From an uncultured Oscillospiraceae bacterium (GTDB taxonomy: Bacteria; Bacillota; Clostridia; Oscillospirales; Oscillospiraceae): a stretch of 5,514 nucleotides of DNA. The stretch covers positions 1-5,514 of the forward strand of contig CALWXI010000126.1 of assembly GCA_944385455.1 (NCBI GenBank), read 5' to 3'. The position numbers and the translations under genes are program-made. The notes beneath the pieces are model-generated. The model did not search any database. It worked only from the letters and a program-made list of their open reading frames with translations, and was not told the origin of the DNA. This document shows, piece after piece, positions 1-5,239 of the stretch (positions are counted from its first letter, which is position 1; every line of letters starts with the position of its first letter).

Positions 1-1
1 C

Positions 2-1519
2 CCGGGTGCGGTGGCGGTCGTCCTTCACCATGCCGAACACCGGCACCGACACCCCCGCCTCCTCCACCGCCGCCCGGGCCACGGCGGCGTGAGCGGCGCC
101 GCCGTCAATGAGGAACACGTCCGGCAGCGGCAGGAACTTCCCGTCTCCCTCCGCTGCCCGCTTGAGCCGGCGCCGCAGCACCTCACCCATGGAGGCGTAG
201 TCGTCAGGGTGGCCCTCCAGTCCCTGGATGCGGAAGCGCCGGTAGGCGGACTTCAGCGGCCGGACGCCGCTGTAAACCACCATGGACGCCACGATGTCGC
301 TTTTCCCCGTGTTGGAGATATCGAAGGACTCCATCCGCTGCGGGGGAGCGGGCAGATCCAGCATCTTCCCCAGCACTTCCAAAGTGTGGGCGGTGCGCTC
401 GGCCTCGCTGGTGGCCCGCTCCGCCTCCTCCCGGGCGTTGCGCTGGGCCATCTCCCGCAGCTCCGCCTTCTCACCCCGCTGAGGGACGTGGACCCACACC
501 CGCCGCCCGGCCCGCTGGGTCAGGGCCTGGGAGAGGTCCTCACAAAAATCCTCCGTCGCCTGGGGCAGCAGGATCTCGTGGGGCAGGACCGCCCGGGGCA
601 GGTAGTACTGGGCCGTGAGAGCCGAGAGCATCTCCGCCTCACTTTCCTCCATGGGGGCGGTAAACAGCGACGTCTCCCGGCCCGTCAGGTCGCCCTTTTC
701 CATGTGCAGCACCGCGTAGCAGCACTTCCCCGCTCCCCGGTAGAGGCCCCAGATATCCGTGTCGGCACACAGCCCGGCGATGACCGTCTGCTTTTTGGAC
801 AGGGCCCGGATGGCGGCGATGCGGTCCCGCAGCTGGGCCGCCTGCTCGAAGTGCAGCGCCTCCGCCTCCGCCTCCATCTCCCCGGTCATCTCCCGCAGCA
901 GCTGGCCGGACCGGCCCTCCAGCAGCGACACCGCCTGCCGGATCCGCCGCTGGTACTCCTCCGCGGTCATCTCCGGGCGGCAGAAGCCGTCGCAGCGGCC
1001 CATATGAAAATTCAGGCAGGGCCGCTCCGCCCCGATGTCCCGTGGGAAGCGGCGGCCGCAGGTGGGCAGGCGCAGGGCCGCGCACACGGCGTCCACAGCC
1101 TGCCGGGTCTCAAAGCGTCCGCCGAAGGGGCCGAAGTACCTCGCCCCGTCATTGGCCATCCGGCTCACCAGGGAGAACCGGGGATACGCCCCCGCCGACA
1201 GCCGCACGAAGGGGTACCCCTTGTCATCCTTGAGGAGGATGTTGTACTTGGGACTGTGGCGCTTGATGAGGGAATTTTCCAGCACCAGCGCCTCGAACTC
1301 ACTGGAGACGAAGATGGTATCGAACCGGTCCACCTGAGAGACCATCTGCCGTGTCTTGACGGTGTGGGCGGCGCTGTCCTGAAAATACTGACTCACCCGG
1401 TTTTTCAGCTTTTTGGCCTTGCCCACATAGATCACGGTGCCGCTTTTGTCCATCATCAGATACACCCCCGGGACCAGGGGCAGATCATTGGCCTTTTCCC
1501 GCAGCTCTTCCTTTGTCAT
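2..1519 (-). CDS. uvrC: UvrABC excinuclease subunit C (UvrC), 3' end cut by window edge
   Basis: UvrC makes the incisions on both sides of a bulky DNA lesion after UvrA-UvrB loading in nucleotide excision repair. 506 codons are visible; the family is usually about 600 residues, so only the C-terminal helix-hairpin-helix part is missing beyond the left edge. Domains in order: GIY-YIG nuclease (GVY at 18-20, YVG at 31-33, R41, E81 in LENSLIK); four cysteines C154, C168, C176 and C180 in the segment known to hold an Fe-S cluster in E. coli UvrC; a UVR (UvrB-binding) helix pair near 203-238 (LHFEQAAQLRDRI); then the RNase H-like nuclease with D400 (FDISN), D472 (LIDGG) and H503 (MVKDDRHRTR). The start at 1519 is set by GGGGAGGT just upstream. 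It is the last visible gene of a DUF4234-DUF2752-uvrC run, 19 bp after the DUF2752 stop. All catalytic residues in view are intact. Confidence 0.97.
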   Translation of the reverse strand, partial: MTKEELREKANDLPLVPGVYLMMDKSGTVIYVGKAKKLKNRVSQYFQDSAAHTVKTRQMVSQVDRFDTIFVSSEFEALVLENSLIKRHSPKYNILLKDDKGYPFVRLSAGAYPRFSLVSRMANDGARYFGPFGGRFETRQAVDAVCAALRLPTCGRRFPRDIGAERPCLNFHMGRCDGFCRPEMTAEEYQRRIRQAVSLLEGRSGQLLREMTGEMEAEAEALHFEQAAQLRDRIAAIRALSKKQTVIAGLCADTDIWGLYRGAGKCCYAVLHMEKGDLTGRETSLFTAPMEESEAEMLSALTAQYYLPRAVLPHEILLPQATEDFCEDLSQALTQRAGRRVWVHVPQRGEKAELREMAQRNAREEAERATSEAERTAHTLEVLGKMLDLPAPPQRMESFDISNTGKSDIVASMVVYSGVRPLKSAYRRFRIQGLEGHPDDYASMGEVLRRRLKRAAEGDGKFLPLPDVFLIDGGAAHAAVARAAVEEAGVSVPVFGMVKDDRHRTR

Positions 1520-1538
1520 ATCCACACCTCCCCGGGCC

Positions 1539-1889
1539 TCACAGGCCCGCGATGTTCCGGATCACGCCCCACGCCAGCAGCGCCGCCGCCAAAGCAAGGC
1601 TCACCCGCCGGTCCCAGCATCCCCGGCGCGCCCGATGCCATGCCAGCCATCCCAGCACCGGCAGCGCCACGGCCAGACCCCAGTTGTAGTGCCAGGCCTC
1701 CCAAAAGCGGCCGTGGAGCACCGCCAGACAGAAGTCCGTCACTCCGCACCCCGGACACCGCAGCCCCGTCACCGCCCGGAAAGGGCAGGGGATGCGCAGG
1801 CCCAGGGGGATCAGCACATAGCCATAAAGCAGGCCGGCGCAGATCCACGCCGCGCCGGCCCTGTACAGTCCCTTGTTACCGGACCGCAT
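1539..1889 (-). CDS. DUF2752-type small membrane protein
   Basis: A 116-residue protein of unknown function. It carries the DUF2752 signature: CPFRAVTGLRCPGCGVTDF at residues 35-53, with C35, C45 and C48, followed by about two hydrophobic helices (roughly 70-85 and 96-113); another hydrophobic stretch covers about 11-31. The frame stays open upstream to 2054, but that part lies on top of the preceding gene, so I chose ATG at 1889. It overlaps the upstream stop (1876) by 14 bp. No clear Shine-Dalgarno sequence precedes the ATG (bases read CAATCTCAACGAGT), which suggests translation coupled to the upstream DUF4234 gene. The three conserved cysteines could bind metal or form disulfides; this is inference only. 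Predicted location is the cytoplasmic membrane. Confidence 0.85.
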   Translation of the reverse strand: MRSGNKGLYRAGAAWICAGLLYGYVLIPLGLRIPCPFRAVTGLRCPGCGVTDFCLAVLHGRFWEAWHYNWGLAVALPVLGWLAWHRARRGCWDRRVSLALAAALLAWGVIRNIAGL

Positions 1890-2208
1890 ACTCGTTGAGA
1901 TTGGATTGCAGCAGTGCGAAGGAAATGATCCCAAATCCCAGCAGGCCCAGCAGCAGATACAAGATCCCCAAGTATCCGCCGCCGCCCCGCAGGCGATCCA
2001 TGGCGTCACCGCACTTGTAGAGCCAGTAGAGGCCGTAGATACCGCAGGTGACAATGCTCAGCAGAAGCACCATGCCGCCGGAGGCGTCCACACGGCCGAT
2101 GATGGTGTTCACGTCCTCCGCCAGGCAGTACATCCAGTACATGCTGTAAAGGCCGCAGGTGATGAGACTGAGCACGATACAAAGCGCAATGCTTTTGCGT
2201 TCAACCAT
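1876..2208 (-). CDS. DUF4234-type small membrane protein
   Basis: A 110-residue membrane protein of unknown function resembling DUF4234. It contains an internal duplication: SLITCGLYSMYWMY (14-27) and SIVTCGIYGLYWLY (51-64), each a hydrophobic helix with a TCG-[LI]-Y-x-x-YW core, then a third hydrophobic stretch at about 79-101 (GILYLLLGLLGFGIISFALL) ending in QSNLNEYAVR. The ATG at 2208 is preceded by GGAAGAAGACG, a modest ribosome site. An in-frame TTG at 2229 has a better one (AAAAGGAG, 8 nt away) and would add MGRRKKT, so the protein may be 117 residues. It is the first gene of the run leading into DUF2752 and uvrC, with a promoter at 2279-2308. The match rests on motif recognition, not on a search. 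Confidence 0.82.
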   Translation of the reverse strand: MVERKSIALCIVLSLITCGLYSMYWMYCLAEDVNTIIGRVDASGGMVLLLSIVTCGIYGLYWLYKCGDAMDRLRGGGGYLGILYLLLGLLGFGIISFALLQSNLNEYAVR

Positions 2209-2278
2209 CGTCTTCTTCCGGCGCCCCAAGAGCGCCTCTCCTTTTCTCTCTTTCGGACCGAGGTCCGCTTTTGATACC

Positions 2279-2308
2279 AGTATAGCATGCCCCGCATGTC
2301 CGGCGCAA
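2279..2308 (-). promoter_or_regulatory. Promoter for the DUF4234-DUF2752-uvrC run
   Basis: On the minus strand an extended -10, TGCTATACT (2287-2279), lies 18 bp after a weak -35, TTGCGC (2308-2303). It is followed by a leader of about 65 nt holding a small hairpin, CGGAC-CTCG-GTCCG (2267-2254). The extended TGn motif can compensate for the poor -35. Placement fits a transcript start near 2272. Confidence 0.6.
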
Positions 2309-2319
2309 CCATAAGACGG

Positions 2320-2337
2320 AAAACGGCGATCCCGCCG
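2320..2337 (-). terminator. Weak intrinsic terminator after the HPr gene
   Basis: Read on the minus strand, CGGCG-GGAT-CGCCG (2337-2324) is followed at once by TTTT. It lies 33 bp after the HPr stop and just before the next promoter. Stem and U-tract are both short, so termination may be partial and some HPr transcripts could read on into the DUF4234 gene. Confidence 0.4.
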
Positions 2338-2369
2338 CAGGCAGGACCGCCGGATGCGCATGAGTGCGC

Positions 2370-2633
2370 TTATTCACCGAAGTTGTCGTTGACCAGCTCC
2401 ACCAGAGCGCTCACGGCCTCCTTCTCATCGGAGCCGTCGGCGATCAGGGTGATGGTGGTGCCCTTCACGATGCCCAGGGACAGCACACCCAGCAGGCTCT
2501 TGGCATTGACGCGGCGGTCTTCCTTCTCGACCCAGATGCCGCTCTTGAATTCATTGGCTTTCTGGATGAAGAACGTAGCGGGTCTGGCGTGCAGGCCGAC
2601 CTCATTATTCACGGTGATCTCCTGAGTATACAT
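2370..2633 (-). CDS. ptsH: HPr phosphocarrier protein of the PTS
   Basis: HPr is the small cytoplasmic protein that carries phosphate from Enzyme I to the sugar-specific EIIA domains of the phosphotransferase system. In Firmicutes it also signals carbon status when phosphorylated on Ser46 by HPr kinase. The 87-residue product has the active-site motif GLHARPA with H15, R17 and P18, and the regulatory site VNAKSLLGV with S46, at exactly the usual numbering. Its length is typical. The ATG at 2633 is chosen because AAAAGGAG lies 9 nt upstream; an in-frame ATG at 2654 lies upstream of that site and would be an unusual extension. The gene stands alone: no ptsI is adjacent in this window. It has its own promoter (2705-2733) and a leader with a terminator-like hairpin. 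H15 excludes Crh, which lacks it. Confidence 0.95.
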   Translation of the reverse strand: MYTQEITVNNEVGLHARPATFFIQKANEFKSGIWVEKEDRRVNAKSLLGVLSLGIVKGTTITLIADGSDEKEAVSALVELVNDNFGE

Positions 2634-2667
2634 GATACAGCTCTCCTTTTCCATATCAAGTTAAACT

Positions 2668-2691
2668 AAAAAAAGCATTGCATCAGCAATG
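2668..2691 (-). promoter_or_regulatory. Hairpin plus U-tract in the HPr leader (possible attenuator or 5' stabiliser)
   Basis: On the minus strand CATTGC-TGAT-GCAATG (2691-2676) forms a perfect 6-bp stem with a 4-nt loop, then C and seven T (2674-2668). It lies between the HPr promoter and its ribosome binding site and would begin about 8 nt after the predicted transcript start (about 2698). It has the form of an intrinsic terminator, but the stem is short and unusually near the start. Confidence 0.5.
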
Positions 2692-2704
2692 TACTACTGC
2701 TACC

Positions 2705-2733
2705 ATCATAACTGGTTTTTTCCCGCTCGTCAA
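2705..2733 (-). promoter_or_regulatory. Strong housekeeping promoter of the HPr gene
   Basis: On the minus strand TTGACG (2733-2728) and TATGAT (2710-2705) are separated by exactly 17 bp, each matching five of six consensus bases of the vegetative sigma-70/SigA type. The predicted start near 2698 gives a leader of about 65 nt before the ATG at 2633. A 5-5-5 dyad TGTTT-TTCAC-AAACA (2737-2751) sits just upstream of the -35. Confidence 0.8.
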
Positions 2734-2799
2734 CGGTGTTTTTCACAAACATTTCATAAAAAGGGGTTGTCCGGAATTTTGCTTTTGGTAGTTTACACC

Positions 2800-2827
2800 A
2801 CTTTTCCAGGCGGTTATACGGAAAAGT
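2800..2827. repeat. 8-bp perfect inverted repeat between the HPr and rubrerythrin genes
   Basis: ACTTTTCC (2800-2807) and GGAAAAGT (2820-2827) are exact reverse complements around a 12-nt spacer. The site lies between the rubrerythrin terminator and the HPr promoter, about 70 bp upstream of the -35. It could be a dyad operator or a weak hairpin; plus-strand reading continues into CCGG and a run of seven T. Function unknown. Confidence 0.4.
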
Positions 2828-2847
2828 CCGGTTTTTTTGCAAAAGTG

Positions 2848-2875
2848 AAAAAACCGCCGCTTTCGCGGCGGTTTT
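2848..2875 (-). terminator. Strong intrinsic terminator of the perR-rubrerythrin operon
   Basis: Read on the minus strand, CCGCCGC-GAAA-GCGGCGG (2871-2854) is a perfect 7-bp GC stem closed by a GAAA tetraloop. It is extended by A-T pairs on both sides and followed by six T (2853-2848). It begins 12 bp after the rubrerythrin stop codon. The flanking A and T runs could let it act in the other direction too. Confidence 0.93.
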
Positions 2876-2887
2876 AAGGACCGGAAA

Positions 2888-3421
2888 TCAATAATTGGCG
2901 GCCTTGATCTGGAAATAGGCCTGAGGATGGGCGCACACAGGGCACACCGCCGGAGCGCTCTCAGCCAGCTCCACGTGGCCGCAGTTGCGGCAGAACCACA
3001 TGACCTTTTCGCCCTTGCGGAAAACCTCGCCCTTCTTCAGGTTGTCCAGCAGCTTCAGATAACGCTCTTCGTGGGTCTTTTCGATCTTGGCCACGCCCTC
3101 GAACTGGGCAGCCAGAGCCAGGAAGCCCTCCTCCTCGGCGGTGCGGGCCATCTCGGCATACATCTTGGTCCACTCCTCGTTCTCGCCGGCAGCGGCAGCC
3201 GCCAGGTTCTCCTCGGTGGTCCCGATGCCGCTGAGGGCCTTGAACCACAGCTTGGCGTGCTCCTTCTCATTGAGCGCCGTCTCCTGGAAGATGGCTGCGA
3301 TCTGCTCATAGCCGTCCTTCTTGGCCTTGCTGGCAAAATAGTCGTACTTGTTGCGGGCCTGGGACTCCCCCGCAAACGCGATCCACAGATTGGCCTCCGT
3401 CTTGCTCCCCTTCAGTTCCAT
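2888..3421 (-). CDS. rbr: Rubrerythrin (diiron peroxidase with rubredoxin domain)
   Basis: Rubrerythrin reduces hydrogen peroxide to water in the cytoplasm of anaerobes, using electrons passed through its rubredoxin-type iron site. The 177-residue product shows the ferritin-like diiron domain first: E19 (FAGESQAR), E52xxH55 (NEKEHAK), a glutamate-rich third helix near 89-99 (YAEMARTAEEE), and E114xxH117 (IEKTHEERY). The C-terminal rubredoxin-like domain follows, with C144xxC147 and C160xxC163. Size and order are those of classical rubrerythrin. The ATG at 3421 follows AAAGGAG by 10 nt, and this ribosome site lies in the last codons of perR. Only 5 nt separate the perR stop from this start, so the two are co-transcribed and probably translationally linked. 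Expected to be derepressed by peroxide via PerR. A terminator follows at 2848-2875. Confidence 0.96.
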   Translation of the reverse strand: MELKGSKTEANLWIAFAGESQARNKYDYFASKAKKDGYEQIAAIFQETALNEKEHAKLWFKALSGIGTTEENLAAAAAGENEEWTKMYAEMARTAEEEGFLALAAQFEGVAKIEKTHEERYLKLLDNLKKGEVFRKGEKVMWFCRNCGHVELAESAPAVCPVCAHPQAYFQIKAANY

Positions 3422-3426
3422 GTGAT

Positions 3427-3825
3427 TTAAGCTCCTTTCAAATGTTCTGACTCTTTCCCGCATGCGGGACAAATACCGTTGAAAATCAGGCTGTGGCTCT
3501 CCACCTGCCAGCCGTCCCGGGCGGCCTGGATATCCAGACCGCCGTCATAGGCCATCTCCGCGTCCGCCACACAGCCGCAGCGCATGCACCGCAGATGGGT
3601 GTGCGGCCGAAGCTGCGCATCAAAGCGCGCCACAGGCCCGTCAAGCTCCACCAGCAGTCCTTCCTCCGCCAGGAGATGAAGATTGCGGTATACCGTCCCC
3701 AGACTGAGTCTGGGCATCTGCGCGCGCAGCTCCTCATACACCATCTGGGCGGTGGGATGGACCTGGGAGGCGCGGACCGCCTGATAGATCCGCTCCCGCT
3801 GACGGGAAAACCGGCGTTCTCCCAT
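3427..3825 (-). CDS. perR: Peroxide-responsive repressor of the Fur family (PerR)
   Basis: A 132-residue Fur-family metal-dependent repressor. The winged-helix part (HPTAQMVYEEL, then LSLGTVYRNL at 41-50) precedes the metal-binding dimer domain. Structural zinc cysteines are C80xxC83 and C119xxC122. By alignment in my head with B. subtilis PerR, the regulatory metal ligands H37, D85, H91, H93 and D104 correspond to H23, D69, H75, H77 and D88. The aspartate in RFD (D69), where iron-sensing Fur typically has glutamate, points to PerR; the rubrerythrin gene 5 nt downstream agrees. In this family, metal-catalysed histidine oxidation by peroxide releases the repressor. The ATG at 3825 follows AAGGAG with 6-7 nt spacing. 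Its promoter is overlapped by PerR-box-like sequence, so autoregulation is likely. Fur or Zur is a less likely alternative. Confidence 0.9.
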   Translation of the reverse strand: MGERRFSRQRERIYQAVRASQVHPTAQMVYEELRAQMPRLSLGTVYRNLHLLAEEGLLVELDGPVARFDAQLRPHTHLRCMRCGCVADAEMAYDGGLDIQAARDGWQVESHSLIFNGICPACGKESEHLKGA

Positions 3826-3839
3826 AGGCCTCTCCTTAA

Positions 3840-3869
3840 TAGTAATAATTATTTTTATTGTTATTATAG
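3840..3869 (-). promoter_or_regulatory. Two adjoining PerR-box-like sites (putative operator)
   Basis: Compared with the B. subtilis PerR box TTATAATnATTATAA, the minus-strand 15-mer CTATAATAACAATAA (3869-3855) matches 11 of 14 defined positions, and the directly following AAATAATTATTACTA (3854-3840) matches 10 of 14. The first covers the -10 element; the second lies between the expected transcript start and the ribosome site. The region is very AT-rich, which raises chance matches, so this is inference supported by position and by the adjacent perR gene. Confidence 0.55.
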
Positions 3870-3890
3870 CATAAAGAGATCAAAATGCAA
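3863..3890 (-). promoter_or_regulatory. Promoter of the perR-rubrerythrin operon
   Basis: On the minus strand a perfect extended -10, TGCTATAAT (3871-3863), lies 16 bp from a weak -35, TTGCAT (3890-3885). Runs of A and T upstream (3895-3920) look like an UP-type element. The -10 overlaps the first PerR-box-like site. Confidence 0.75.
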
Positions 3891-3898
3891 GACCATTT

Positions 3899-3927
3899 TT
3901 GAAAAAGGAAAAATTTTTTTGGATATC
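3899..3927 (+). promoter_or_regulatory. Possible promoter of the repeat lipoprotein gene
   Basis: TTGAAA (3899-3904, five of six consensus) is 17 bp from GATATC (3922-3927), which matches only three of six. A small hairpin TACCC-ATT-GGGTA (3948-3960) lies in the presumed leader before the ribosome site. Weak; listed because no better plus-strand promoter is visible between perR and the lipoprotein gene. Confidence 0.3.
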
Positions 3928-3991
3928 CTGCGCCGCGGGACGCACACTACCCATTGGGTATCGCACATGTCCCCGCAAAGGAGGATGGAAC

Positions 3992-4426
3992 TTGAAACGA
4001 AGCGTGACACTCTTGCTGGCCGCGCTGCTGTCGGTGTCTCTGCTCACCGCCTGCGGACGGGACGACAAGCGGGAGGACACCACAAATGATGCCGTCACCG
4101 ACGGTATGGAGGATCTGAAGGACGACGTTCAGGACGGCGTGCACGACGTGGAGGACGCCATCACCGACGGGACCGAGGACGCCAAGGACGCCCTCACCGG
4201 CGGTGATGACGGCACCAGGAACGACGTGACCGACGGCACCCAGGACGGTCTCACCGGAAACACCGACACCCAGAACGGTACCGCGGACACTCGCCAGACC
4301 CATGAGGACGAAGCCCTGCTCAAGGGCGCGTCTTATGAACAGATGCTGCGCAATGCCCGCGTCCACGACACAGACGGCGATCTGACGGACCGCGAAAATA
4401 CCGTGACCCCCGGCATCGCCAACTGA
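3992..4426 (+). CDS. Acidic lipoprotein with tandem 11-residue repeats, TTG start
   Basis: A 144-residue predicted lipoprotein of unknown function. The N-terminus is a lipoprotein signal: K2-R3, a hydrophobic stretch at 5-17, then lipobox LTAC with C21, the only cysteine. The TTG at 3992 is chosen because AAAGGAGG lies 7 nt upstream and this start begins exactly at the signal peptide; the frame is open further upstream without such signs. Residues 33-87 form five consecutive 11-residue repeats (DAVTDGMEDLK, DDVQDGVHDVE, DAITDGTEDAK, DALTGGDDGTR, NDVTDGTQDGL). Position 3 is always aliphatic, position 6 always Gly, and Asp dominates positions 1, 5 and 9. A Thr/Asn-rich linker follows, then a C-terminal segment with YEQMLRNARV and DTDGDLTD (126-133), which resembles a calcium loop. 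Likely anchored on the outer face of the membrane. It diverges from perR and ends at a strong terminator. Confidence 0.85.
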   Translation: MKRSVTLLLAALLSVSLLTACGRDDKREDTTNDAVTDGMEDLKDDVQDGVHDVEDAITDGTEDAKDALTGGDDGTRNDVTDGTQDGLTGNTDTQNGTADTRQTHEDEALLKGASYEQMLRNARVHDTDGDLTDRENTVTPGIAN

Positions 4427-4431
4427 CCCCG

Positions 4432-4474
4432 CCTCCCGCGGACTCCGGCCGCATCCGGACTCCGCGGGAGGTTT
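4432..4474 (+). terminator. Intrinsic terminator of the lipoprotein gene
   Basis: CCTCCCGCGGA (4432-4442) pairs perfectly with TCCGCGGGAGG (4461-4471), an 11-bp stem. Inside, CCGG (4445-4448) can pair with CCGG (4455-4458). TTT and a pyrimidine-rich tail follow. It starts 5 bp after the lipoprotein stop. The U-tract is short, but the stem is very stable. Confidence 0.8.
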
Positions 4475-4478
4475 CCTG

Positions 4479-4507
4479 TTCCCTTTCTCCGCCGTTTCCG
4501 GTATAAT
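4479..4507 (+). promoter_or_regulatory. Promoter of the trmO gene
   Basis: A perfect TATAAT (4502-4507) lies 31 bp before the trmO ATG. The hexamer 17 bp upstream, TTCCCT (4479-4484), is a poor -35 and borders the preceding terminator. The -10 match and its position directly after a terminator support an independent transcript. Confidence 0.55.
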
Positions 4508-4537
4508 GGCAGCAACGACACACAGCGAGGTGCAGCC

Positions 4538-5239
4538 ATGACCGAGATGTTCCCCATGCGGGTCATCGCCCGCGTCCACAGCGATTTTTCCTCCAAGTTC
4601 GGCATTCCCCGGCAAAGCGGCCTGGTGAACGCCCTGGAAGCCACGGTGGTTTTTGAACCCGCCTACCGCAATTCCGATGCTCTGCGGGGGCTGGAGGATT
4701 TTTCCCATTTGTGGCTGGTATGGGTTTTTGACCAGGCGGTGCGGGAGACCTGGTCTCCCACGGTGCGTCCGCCCCGGCTGGGGGGCAACGCCCGGATGGG
4801 GGTGTTTGCCACCCGCTCTCCCTTCCGTCCCAACCCCATCGCCCTGTCCGCCGTGGGGCTGGCCGGTATCGACTATCCAGCGGATCTGGGACCGGTGCTG
4901 CGCATCCGGGGCGCGGACCTGATGGACGGCACTCCCATCCTGGATATCAAGCCCTACATCCCCTATGCCGACTGCATTCCCCAGGCCCGGGGCGGTTTCG
5001 CCGCCGACCCCGCCGGAGCGAAGCTGACAGTCCGCATCCCACCGGAACTGGCGGGAGCCTTTCCCCCGGAACGGCTGGAGGCATTGCGGGGAGTGTTGGC
5101 CCAGGACCCCCGCCCCCAGTATCAGCATAACCCGGAGCGGGTATACGGGTTCGCTTTCGCCGGTTACGAGATCCGTTTTCGGGTGGAGGGAGATACCTTG
5201 ACGGTAGTGGAGCTCCGGGCTGCGGAAGAAGCTCCCTGA
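4538..5239 (+). CDS. trmO: tRNA t6A37 N6-methyltransferase TrmO (TsaA/YaeB family)
   Basis: TrmO uses S-adenosylmethionine to methylate N6 of threonylcarbamoyladenosine at position 37 of tRNAs, next to the anticodon, tuning decoding; it was formerly called TsaA, YaeB or UPF0066. The 233-residue product has the usual length of about 235. The beta-barrel domain with family motifs comes first: IARVHSDFSSKFGIPRQ (10-26), LEDFSHLWLVWVF (52-64), the signature RMGVFATRSPFRPNPI (86-101), and LDIKPYIPYAD (135-145). The smaller C-terminal part with DPRPQY (190-195) and VYGFAFAGYEI (202-212) follows. The ATG at 4538 has GAGGTG 5 nt upstream. It appears monocistronic, with its own -10 and a shared terminator at 5388-5423, and converges on etfA. 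No frame break is seen. The symbol tsaA is used by some annotation schemes. Confidence 0.95.
   Translation: MTEMFPMRVIARVHSDFSSKFGIPRQSGLVNALEATVVFEPAYRNSDALRGLEDFSHLWLVWVFDQAVRETWSPTVRPPRLGGNARMGVFATRSPFRPNPIALSAVGLAGIDYPADLGPVLRIRGADLMDGTPILDIKPYIPYADCIPQARGGFAADPAGAKLTVRIPPELAGAFPPERLEALRGVLAQDPRPQYQHNPERVYGFAFAGYEIRFRVEGDTLTVVELRAAEEAP

Noticed and set aside
11..2020. 669-codon plus-strand open frame
   Set aside because: It is antisense to uvrC and the DUF2752 gene, is rich in Pro/His/Arg/Gly as expected from the complement of GC-rich codons, and has no ribosome site. uvrC motifs are clear on the other strand.
2370..2654. HPr start at ATG 2654
   Set aside because: The ribosome site AAAAGGAG lies downstream of that ATG, and starting at 2633 places the active histidine and regulatory serine at the canonical 15 and 46.
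2737..2751. Possible Rex redox-repressor site upstream of the HPr promoter
   Set aside because: Only one half-site (TTCACAA) is present; the partner half at the required spacing is missing.
2927..3430. 167-codon plus-strand open frame opposite rubrerythrin
   Set aside because: Antisense to a gene with all diiron and rubredoxin motifs; no ribosome site and no recognisable domain.
2888..3472. Longer rubrerythrin start at 3472
   Set aside because: The extra 17 residues overlap the perR end in another frame, and AAAGGAG sits 10 nt before the ATG at 3421, where rubrerythrins normally start.
3985..4089. ATG at 3985 just after the lipoprotein Shine-Dalgarno
   Set aside because: It is only 1 nt from GGAGG, too close for initiation, and gives a 34-residue frame without features. 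The TTG at 3992 has proper spacing and yields a lipoprotein signal.
3947..5128. 393-codon minus-strand open frame
   Set aside because: It is antisense to the lipoprotein and trmO, has low-complexity Gly/Val/His composition, and crosses two strong plus-strand signals (terminator and promoter). It is a GC-bias artefact.
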